The notes beneath the pieces are model-generated. The model saw only the letters and a program-made list of their open reading frames with translations. It searched no databases and had not been told where the DNA came from. A stretch of 19,360 nucleotides of DNA. Origin: Ignavibacteriales bacterium. Its GTDB lineage: Bacteria > Bacteroidota > Ignavibacteria > Ignavibacteriales > Ignavibacteriaceae. The stretch is taken from assembly GCA_020061995.1 (NCBI GenBank), contig JAGUXE010000127.1:1-19360 (forward strand), written 5' to 3'. The position numbers and the translations under genes were made by a program. Of this stretch, positions 1-6,679 are shown piece after piece. Within the stretch, counting starts at the first letter, position 1. Every line of letters begins with the position of its first letter.

Positions 1-772
1 CAATTTCCTTTTTATACTTCTTTTCTTTTTCAATTAAATCTCGTTGATGATCATCTTTTAATTTCTTTTCTTTTTTTTCGGAGTCTTCTTGAATCCTAGA
101 AATTTCAGCTTGAACATCAACTTCCATTACCTGGAAAACATAATCTACTATTAATACAGAGTCAGGGTTACCATTAAAATTCCACATTATTTTTTCAGGA
201 AGCTCTTTGGTTGTAACTTCAAGTGGTTTTCCATTAAGCGGAATATATGGACCATTAAGGGATACAATTAACCCACTGGGATAGCTACTGAACTCAACAA
301 TCAATTTATATTTTGTAGCGGTGTTTTCACCGCTTTTTATTACTTTTAGCCGAGTAAATTTTGGGGGTTCACTTTCTGTGGGAGCAATGAATCCAATTTT
401 ACCGCCTTCTTTAATATTTAATTTTATCATAGGAAAATCATTACTATTGGGCGTAGAGATATCGTACGGAAATAAATCATATTCATTATTCGTCGTTTTT
501 TTTAGCAGAAAGTTTCCATCTTGAGGACCATCTTTAGCTCTAATGTTTACTTGAATACCCTCCTTCACTTCTGATTCTGTAAAAGTTAAAACTTCAGTCA
601 TCCCACTTCCACTCAAACCCTTGCCAACGAAAATATTACCCACTTTTATAAAATAGTCTTTAGCTAATTCGAGATTCAATACAAATTCTATATAGAGATG
701 CTTATCCTCTCTCGACCTTACATGGGAGGAACTGATCTTCTTAAAAATTTTTTTTGCGCCTTTAATATCCAA
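1..772 (-). CDS. Partial beta-rich protein with coiled-coil tail, last visible gene of the tubulin-like operon
   Basis: The minus-strand frame is open from 772 to the window edge, so about 257 residues are visible and the C-terminus is missing. The only start that fits is TTG at 772. An in-frame TAA lies just upstream (776-778), and no ATG precedes a long conserved-looking stretch. This start overlaps the end of the upstream GrpE-like gene by 11 bp, so the two are probably translationally coupled. The first 220 residues alternate hydrophobic and polar residues, as in beta-sandwich domains. The last 35 visible residues are almost all Lys, Glu, Asp and Gln (EKKEKKLKDDHQRD and onward) and look like the start of a long charged helix or coiled coil. 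I do not recognise the family. It may be a filament-associated or scaffold component. The existence of the gene is well supported; its function is unknown. Confidence 0.7.
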   Translation of the reverse strand, partial: MDIKGAKKIFKKISSSHVRSREDKHLYIEFVLNLELAKDYFIKVGNIFVGKGLSGSGMTEVLTFTESEVKEGIQVNIRAKDGPQDGNFLLKKTTNNEYDLFPYDISTPNSNDFPMIKLNIKEGGKIGFIAPTESEPPKFTRLKVIKSGENTATKYKLIVEFSSYPSGLIVSLNGPYIPLNGKPLEVTTKELPEKIMWNFNGNPDSVLIVDYVFQVMEVDVQAEISRIQEDSEKKEKKLKDDHQRDLIEKEKKYKKEI

Positions 773-1436
773 AACTTAAAATCACCCATGCCTTTCTAAT
801 AATTTCATTATCTATTTTATTTTTAATACCTGGATAAACAACCTCTACAATAGTATCGTGTGGAAAATCCGACTTAACATAACTATGCTTTTCGTGAATT
901 GTTGTATTGTATTTAATTTCCCCGGGTATAAAGTTTCCCCAATGAGTGTTCTCTTCATATTTGAGATTAAACACTTCTAATAGACCGTTGAAGTATTTTT
1001 TTTTAAAATTCATATCGTTGTAGTACTTTAGCTCGAGTGGGAACAATACCGACTTAAGAAATTCAGCCTTAACTAGGGAGAGAAAATCTCCTTGATCTGA
1101 ATGTAATCGCTTTAGTTTGGAATATTCATTAACACACTCGTAACTCAACTTTATCTTAGAAATAAATTCATTGAATATGTTTCTAAAATCTTCAGTTAAA
1201 TTTACCTCACTTAAAATGCTTTTCAATAAAGAATCGAGAGATACTAGCTTCTTGTGTTTTTCATCGATTAAAGCTGTTATTAATAGACTGTAATAATCTT
1301 GGGCTTTATTGGAATGAATAGAAGCAAAATACAACCTAGATCTATGATAATACTTTTCTGGTTTTTGATCCAAAATCTGTAAAAGTTGAGAAAAATCTGC
1401 TGCTCGTTTTATTTTAACTTTCATAACATTAATCAA
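762..1436 (-). CDS. GrpE-like protein (putative nucleotide-exchange factor for the operon's Hsp70-like ATPase)
   Basis: This is a 224-residue protein. Its C-terminal half follows the GrpE pattern. A helical stretch (FLKSVLFPLELKYYND, about 125-140) resembles the GrpE segment leading into the beta-domain. It is followed by an amphipathic helix (LLEVFNLKYEE, 152-162) and then a His-Glu pair at 181-182, where GrpE has its HEA-type motif. The last strand pattern is TIVEVVYPGI...IIRKAWVILS (195-221), matching the GrpE ending V-V-x-x-G-Y...R-x-I/L-R-P-A-x-V-x-V. The classical long N-terminal coiled-coil dimerisation helix is not obvious. GrpE releases ADP from Hsp70, and an Hsp70-type ATPase is encoded three genes upstream in the same operon. 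That makes a dedicated ATPase/exchange-factor pair likely. The start is uncertain: TTG at 1436 overlaps the upstream stop as TTGA, and ATG at 1424 (residue 5) is an alternative. Neither has a clear ribosome site. The GrpE assignment is by eye. Confidence 0.65.
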   Translation of the reverse strand: MINVMKVKIKRAADFSQLLQILDQKPEKYYHRSRLYFASIHSNKAQDYYSLLITALIDEKHKKLVSLDSLLKSILSEVNLTEDFRNIFNEFISKIKLSYECVNEYSKLKRLHSDQGDFLSLVKAEFLKSVLFPLELKYYNDMNFKKKYFNGLLEVFNLKYEENTHWGNFIPGEIKYNTTIHEKHSYVKSDFPHDTIVEVVYPGIKNKIDNEIIRKAWVILSFGY

Positions 1437-2014
1437 AGTATCGGTCTGTTTGTTTTTTCTTTTTTTATCAATTCCTCAAGATGGGTTATCTTCTCTGATA
1501 ATATTGATAGTTTATTTAATAGTTCAGTACTCATAGTTTGTTCCGCCTTAATAAAGTATTGAAGGGGTTCTTCTAATGAGTACTTAATCTCATCATATGT
1601 AAGATTGTGTGAAACGTTGTATTGAAGTGAAATGGTTTTTAATTGCTCTTTTATTTCTGTTATCTCGATTGATAAAGAATTAAGTTTATCTTGAAGTAAT
1701 ATATTAAGTGGGATAGGACTAGAATTATCAAGGTCAACATATAGGGTTTCTTTTAACATAAGCTGAATAACAGATTTTGAACCCAAATTTTCGGTTAATT
1801 GTCGAGCAAAGGCTTCCCGGAAATCATTGTCCTTTGAATTTTTTTCTTTCCCGGATATCTTTTTTCTGAGAGATAAACAAATTATAAGTACTCCCAATAA
1901 AATGATAGTAATTATGAGTAATAAAATATTCTGAAGATTGAATAAACAATTCTGCTGCAAAGCAGAACTTTGCTGTTGAAGAAAAATGCTCAATAAAAAG
2001 ATATTCAGTATCAT
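1433..2014 (-). CDS. Membrane-anchored coiled-coil protein
   Basis: This is a 193-residue protein starting at ATG 2014, with AGGA about 6 bases upstream. It begins with a short hydrophobic segment (2-12), which may be a signal peptide. A strong membrane helix follows at about 28-49 (LLLIITIILLGVLIICL). The basic run RKK after the helix puts the remaining 140 residues in the cytoplasm by the positive-inside rule. That cytoplasmic part has two probable coiled-coil stretches with heptad-like Leu/Ile spacing, at about 104-130 and 160-187. No enzyme motif is visible. The gene lies 8 bp after the 291-residue gene and overlaps the GrpE-like gene by 4 bp. It could tether the GrpE-like or Hsp70-like partner to the membrane, and its coiled coil might stand in for the N-terminal helix missing from the GrpE-like protein. 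That is inference from position only. Confidence 0.75.
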   Translation of the reverse strand: MILNIFLLSIFLQQQSSALQQNCLFNLQNILLLIITIILLGVLIICLSLRKKISGKEKNSKDNDFREAFARQLTENLGSKSVIQLMLKETLYVDLDNSSPIPLNILLQDKLNSLSIEITEIKEQLKTISLQYNVSHNLTYDEIKYSLEEPLQYFIKAEQTMSTELLNKLSILSEKITHLEELIKKEKTNRPIL

Positions 2015-2022
2015 GTTTTATC

Positions 2023-2898
2023 CTAACTTACTAAAAATGGGAAAGGGTACAAGAATTCGTGACTAATGAAACTTTCTCCATTCTTAACGATTTTGAATTG
2101 CCCAAGCCAAGTTTCTAAAAAATCAATGCTCAGTACATATTCATCTGCACCCATTGATGGTGGATTAAATAATATTCTTTCAAGTTCAAAGTATTCATTG
2201 TTTATCATACCGACCAAAATCAAAATATTTTCGACGTTGTCGTCAATAGATTTAGCGATAGAGAATTTCAAATATGTAGATGCAGGAAGAACATCACCGC
2301 AGCCTATTAGTTCAAAATACTTCATTCTCTTATTCTCTTTATTCGAACTCATGAAATAACCAATCGAGACGTTATTATGTACCGGAATTAACATTGAACT
2401 TTTTTGACAGATATAAATAAGATTTTTGTAAAAAGCTTCATCCCCAAAAATCTCTTTCGTTTTTTCTTTTCTTTTAACTTTCTGTGACATATTTGAAAAT
2501 TTTACTTGAGTCATTTGAGAAATCACTGCTTCTCTAAGTAAAAGTGACGCTAAGTTATAGGATTTCAGTCCATTATTTAAGGTCGTAAAATATTTCTCCC
2601 TGAGATGATTGTAAACCAAAAGCACAATCGCATCACATTCATAATTCGAAACCATCTCAGCAGCAGTTTTCACAAGCGTTTGAAGATAGATTGCGACCAA
2701 ATCCTGATCAATATTTTTATTTAACATCAAATGAAACGAAGGAAAAACTATTCCAATTTCTTCTGCGGGAGGAGCAAACTTAAATTGTTCGTTCTCCCAA
2801 TAAAATTCAGGAAACATCACGTTTTCTATCTCGAAACAGTTATTAATAGTGCATGTAAACGCTTCTTCTTTTATCAGTGAAATAATTAAAATTTTCAA
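2023..2898 (-). CDS. Unrecognised protein encoded next to the Hsp70-like fusion
   Basis: This is a 291-residue soluble protein with no signal peptide or membrane helix. I do not recognise the family. The start is TTG at 2898. It is preceded closely by a strong ribosome-binding site (AGGTGAGG, 4 bases before the TTG), and there is no in-frame ATG until residue 28, so TTG is the likely real start. The start overlaps the stop of the upstream Hsp70-like gene as TTGA, so translation is coupled. The sequence looks alpha/beta: an N-terminal strand-rich half with APPAEE, a central helical region (about 100-150) ending in a basic patch (KVKRKEKTKE), and a C-terminal half rich in strands. No HPD motif of J-proteins, no kinase or phosphatase motif and no zinc ligands are present. 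The tight coupling suggests a dedicated partner or substrate adaptor of the Hsp70-like ATPase, but this is inference. Confidence 0.75.
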   Translation of the reverse strand: MKILIISLIKEEAFTCTINNCFEIENVMFPEFYWENEQFKFAPPAEEIGIVFPSFHLMLNKNIDQDLVAIYLQTLVKTAAEMVSNYECDAIVLLVYNHLREKYFTTLNNGLKSYNLASLLLREAVISQMTQVKFSNMSQKVKRKEKTKEIFGDEAFYKNLIYICQKSSMLIPVHNNVSIGYFMSSNKENKRMKYFELIGCGDVLPASTYLKFSIAKSIDDNVENILILVGMINNEYFELERILFNPPSMGADEYVLSIDFLETWLGQFKIVKNGESFISHEFLYPFPFLVS

Positions 2899-5800
2899 CC
2901 TACCTCACCTTGGAGAAAAATTTCATTATTTATGCCACTATAGAACCATCTAATTGAGTCATTATTATCCACAAACAGACAGAGTCGTCCATTCTTATTT
3001 TCTAATCCAATTGGAATACGAATTGAAAGTGTACCACAAGATTGTTCCTTTCCAAAACTATTCCTAAAAAGTTCAATTGAAATTGTTTTTAAGGGTAAAT
3101 ACTTTTCCGTAATAAAAACCGCATAATTCGAGATTAGATTATTGGCTAGTATAAATTTCTCTGAATCCACGTTAATTATTTTTTCTGTCCCAGCACGGAT
3201 TAACACCCTATCAACTGTTTTAATAGAGTATTGTAGAAAAGTATTTTTAATCAGAATGTTTTGAGCTTTACCAGCGATTTCAAGAGCACCTTTGGCGATT
3301 ATATGTTTTAATTCATGCTGTAGTTCAACTCTACACTCTGGATGAAACACAAGTTTTTCCCGTGACGGGTTAAACCCCTTAAATTTATCTGAGGGAAAGG
3401 GTTGTGCACTCAAGTAATGGGAAAAGATGGATTGAGTAATTTGAAATTGAGACGATCTCCCCACAAGAATCACTGTAAAAGGTGTACGGTCAGCCAAGAT
3501 TTCATTAACTTGAGTAAGAATAGTATAAATTAATTTATCAAGTTTCTCCCCAACTTCAACAAATACTTTCTCTTTTACTTTAGAAATGAGATCCGGATTG
3601 AGGTCTAACTCAGCTAAGGGAGTTTTTTCTATAGACCAGCTAGCAGGATTTTTTTTGCTCGTTCCCTTGGCCATATATATTCTTTTAAGCGGAGGTGGTG
3701 AATCCTCAATTGATTTTTTAAAGTTTTCCGCCCATATCCAGAGTATGCTAGAATTACTTTGTAGTTCATTGGGTAATCCGCCTGAAAATTGGGGTGGGAG
3801 TGTCAGTTTTTCATCGGGGTGAATGTATGGGATAAAACTATCTTTGGCATCGTATGTTTCTCTTAATGCATTTATTAATGAATAATTGATGTCATCTCCA
3901 CCGAAATCTTTCCCCAGATTAAATACTGGGCTTAATGATCTCCGAATTATTTTTCCACCGAACACATCTACCTCCTCATCGACAGAATACTTAGTAAAAA
4001 CAACATCGGTTGTTCCACCTCCAAAATCGTAGATCAAAAAATAGTGGCTGCCCAATGGGAGATCACGAATATAATTTAATGCACCGGCAGTTGCTTCATC
4101 AATAAATTTAATATTTCCGCTATCATAGGTTAGAGCAATTGAGTTAATAATTTCTTCAAATTTTTCTTTCCTTGATTTATCAATCCCGGTTGGGTGGGTA
4201 AAAACATAAGAGTCAAACTCGTAGGCATAATGCTTTAAAATATAATGCTTAAGTTTCCTTAAGAAATCTATAGTCATTTGTTCATAAGTTTTAGGTTGAA
4301 AATTATCACCCTCAAGAATTAATTCGCTTAGATTTTGACCAATAAATCGCTTGATAGAATGAAACGAATTTGCATCATGAGTATTGTAAGCATCTTTCGC
4401 AATTTTTCCAATAGAATAACCAGAGTTAGCTTTTCCACTATAATATATATAGCTTGGTATACATGAAAGATCTGTTCCATCATCAGCCAGCTCATCAGAA
4501 GACCAATCCAACATCCTGAGGTCTCCATTGGGCTCTTGAATACATACACAAGAATTAGATGTACCAAAATCAATAGCAATTTTGTTAGTTCGATGTGGTG
4601 AGACTATTCTCCAATTGAACTTAAAGCACTGTTGATTTGTCGGTGCTAATCTATTTGAAATTTCGTCATATTTTATTACTATTTCATCAGAGAGAGCTTT
4701 GACATTAGAATAATTAGTTGCATTAAGAGATAATTTAACTTCGAATTCTTCACCAGGATTCAATTGTCTTGAGCTATGAAATAAATTCGAATTGTTGAAA
4801 GATATCCCCTCAGTTGATTGCCTGGTATAAATTTCCCTCACTCTAAGTGAAGCCCCACCACTGTTTTTAAAAGGCACCGCAATTTCATTCATATCATTTG
4901 TGAAAGTTTGCAAACCAGATAATAATAATTTGAGATTAGTTTCTAATTTTGCCGGGAAATTTGGGACTAAGTATACTGGGTATGTAATAGGTTTGTGATT
5001 CTTAAGATGAAATATAATTTGAACCTTATAGGGTGTATTAAGATTAAGTTCTCCTTTTAACTTAAACTCGACAAATTCATAATGCCCGATGGGCATCGGA
5101 TGCAATTTATTATTAAATTGAGGAAAGCTAATCTCCTCAACTGTTATTTTGCTGGAATCCCCTTCAATAATTACTTCTAATTCAATCTTAGTTATTTGAA
5201 CTGAACTTTTCGCAACTCTAAATGCTACGCGACCATTAAAAGTTTGTGTATCTTCCTTTTGAAGGAAACTGCGTTCATTATCAATTTCCAGGATCGGCCT
5301 TGGCAAGATGTTCAAATTTAATTCTTTTTTCCCCGAGTTAACTGCAACCTCACGACTTATGAAGGTGAATGTAACATTCTTCCCTCTATCTGAAACCGAA
5401 TTTAAGTCCCTCATTTTGGTAGGATGTATTAAAAAGCGAAAAGAGGATGTGGAGCCAGGATATGGTAACTCAATTTCATTTTCTTCAGAAATAAATTCTA
5501 ACCAGTCTGCGTTCTCATTTGTTTCATGATTAGTCACTTTTCCACTGGTATCAATGGCAAGTTTAAATGCACTTAAAAACTCTGAAGAGGTCGAACGATC
5601 TACCGGGTCTAACATTAGAGCATCTGTGATAACCTTTTTGAAACGTTGGTCTAATCCTTCCAAAGAGAATTTGAGTTTCCCAGTTTTTACAGCACTAATA
5701 TATTCGGATTCTGTTGTGAAATGGAAAGGAAGTTTATTTGTTAGTAATACTTTAAATAAAATTCCAAGAGACCAAACATCCGATTTGGAGTTTAAGTTGT

Positions 5801-6425
5801 TTCTGTCCTTTATTAATTCAGGCGCTAATGGAAAGACCTGTAAATCCGGACTATTTTCTGTAATTGAGGTAATATTAGCATCATAATTTTGCGTGAGTAA
5901 TAAGTAAAAATAATTAGTAAGCATGACTAATTTGTTATCTATAAAAAAGAGCGTATCTGGTGAAATATACGAATGGACAATATTTTGCTCATGGATTTTG
6001 ACCACACTCTCAATTAAATGCTCCATAAGAATTAATGTATGCTCAATTTCAGGGGAAGTGTTAAATTTGAATTTTGTTTCATCCCAATTGAATCGTGCCC
6101 CAAGCGATTCAATTATTTCCATTTGCGAGAAAACGAAAATTAAAAAAACTCGCTCCTTTTCCTTCCATGAACTAATTTTATCAAATAGAATTAGGCCTTC
6201 AAATTTTTGCTTCTCCTCATACAATCTCACATTCTGTTCATAGAATTTAACAAAAAGAGGCAGTTGAGGGCTCGTCTCTGGAATTGAGAAGAGAAGTACA
6301 CTCTTCTTCGAATTTTTATCTTTGATATCTACAACTCTATACCATTCTCCAAAAGCATCCGAACGAAGATGTCCTTCAACTCTATATCTATTATTTATAT
6401 ACTGGTCTTTTTGAATTGAGAACAT
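2895..6425 (-). CDS. Pseudokinase / beta-sandwich / Hsp70-type ATPase fusion
   Basis: Residues are numbered from the ATG at 6425, giving 1176 aa. A TTG one codon earlier is also possible, but AAGG lies 7 bases before the ATG, which forms a TGATG overlap with the upstream stop. Residues 10-290 show a protein-kinase fold: APELI at 201-205 and SDVWSLGILF at 215-224 match subdomains VIII and IX. The catalytic residues are gone. HRDLKPEN is replaced by HSYISPDT (151-158), DFG by NYF (171-173), and the VAIK lysine is missing, so this is a pseudokinase. Residues of about 320-605 are beta-rich Ig-like repeats. From about 615 there is an intact actin/Hsp70 ATPase: IAIDFGTSNS (616-625), FIDEATAGALNYI (774-786), DFGGGTTD (800-807) and VILVGRSS (985-992). 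The C-terminal 120 residues are beta-rich, where Hsp70 has its substrate domain. The fusion probably senses a partner through the pseudokinase and runs an ATP-driven chaperone-like cycle with the downstream GrpE-like protein. Confidence 0.85.
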   Translation of the reverse strand: MFSIQKDQYINNRYRVEGHLRSDAFGEWYRVVDIKDKNSKKSVLLFSIPETSPQLPLFVKFYEQNVRLYEEKQKFEGLILFDKISSWKEKERVFLIFVFSQMEIIESLGARFNWDETKFKFNTSPEIEHTLILMEHLIESVVKIHEQNIVHSYISPDTLFFIDNKLVMLTNYFYLLLTQNYDANITSITENSPDLQVFPLAPELIKDRNNLNSKSDVWSLGILFKVLLTNKLPFHFTTESEYISAVKTGKLKFSLEGLDQRFKKVITDALMLDPVDRSTSSEFLSAFKLAIDTSGKVTNHETNENADWLEFISEENEIELPYPGSTSSFRFLIHPTKMRDLNSVSDRGKNVTFTFISREVAVNSGKKELNLNILPRPILEIDNERSFLQKEDTQTFNGRVAFRVAKSSVQITKIELEVIIEGDSSKITVEEISFPQFNNKLHPMPIGHYEFVEFKLKGELNLNTPYKVQIIFHLKNHKPITYPVYLVPNFPAKLETNLKLLLSGLQTFTNDMNEIAVPFKNSGGASLRVREIYTRQSTEGISFNNSNLFHSSRQLNPGEEFEVKLSLNATNYSNVKALSDEIVIKYDEISNRLAPTNQQCFKFNWRIVSPHRTNKIAIDFGTSNSCVCIQEPNGDLRMLDWSSDELADDGTDLSCIPSYIYYSGKANSGYSIGKIAKDAYNTHDANSFHSIKRFIGQNLSELILEGDNFQPKTYEQMTIDFLRKLKHYILKHYAYEFDSYVFTHPTGIDKSRKEKFEEIINSIALTYDSGNIKFIDEATAGALNYIRDLPLGSHYFLIYDFGGGTTDVVFTKYSVDEEVDVFGGKIIRRSLSPVFNLGKDFGGDDINYSLINALRETYDAKDSFIPYIHPDEKLTLPPQFSGGLPNELQSNSSILWIWAENFKKSIEDSPPPLKRIYMAKGTSKKNPASWSIEKTPLAELDLNPDLISKVKEKVFVEVGEKLDKLIYTILTQVNEILADRTPFTVILVGRSSQFQITQSIFSHYLSAQPFPSDKFKGFNPSREKLVFHPECRVELQHELKHIIAKGALEIAGKAQNILIKNTFLQYSIKTVDRVLIRAGTEKIINVDSEKFILANNLISNYAVFITEKYLPLKTISIELFRNSFGKEQSCGTLSIRIPIGLENKNGRLCLFVDNNDSIRWFYSGINNEIFLQGEVG

Positions 6426-6667
6426 CAATTCACCTTTTCAGATTTTTTTTCAATCGTAATTGAATTTATTCCGGTATTAATAATTGAAATTATAATTAGA
6501 ATTGAATCGGATTTTTCCAACAATTCATCAGCATATAATAAGGGTTCTCCATTTTCGAAATTGGCTTCAAAATCAAGGGTTGGTTTTCCGCACCATCCGC
6601 AGTATAGTTCATCCATCGCGATTTGCCAGCCACTATGACAATTAATACAATAAATATATTCATCCAT
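6425..6667 (-). CDS. Small zinc-ribbon protein
   Basis: This is an 80-residue protein starting at ATG 6667, with AAGGA about 7 bases upstream. Four cysteines in two CxxC pairs (Cys7/Cys10 and Cys23/Cys26, as CINC and CGWC) form a typical zinc ribbon in the first 27 residues. The C-terminal 30 residues (SILIIISIINTGINSITIEK) read like the first strands of an Ig-like beta domain and then stop. The protein may therefore be a remnant of a longer zinc-ribbon/beta protein, or an N-terminal module split from the next gene. Its TGA overlaps the ATG of the pseudokinase-Hsp70 gene by one base, so the two are translationally coupled. Zinc ribbons are also found at the N-terminus of the operon's first protein. 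The likely role is an adaptor in protein-protein contact; no catalytic function is suggested. Confidence 0.75.
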   Translation of the reverse strand: MDEYIYCINCHSGWQIAMDELYCGWCGKPTLDFEANFENGEPLLYADELLEKSDSILIIISIINTGINSITIEKKSEKVN

Positions 6668-6679
6668 AAATAATCCTTG

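Noticed and set aside
321..524. 67-codon plus-strand open frame at the left end
   Set aside because: It lies antisense to the truncated minus-strand gene (772 to the window edge), which is continuous and has better coding character.
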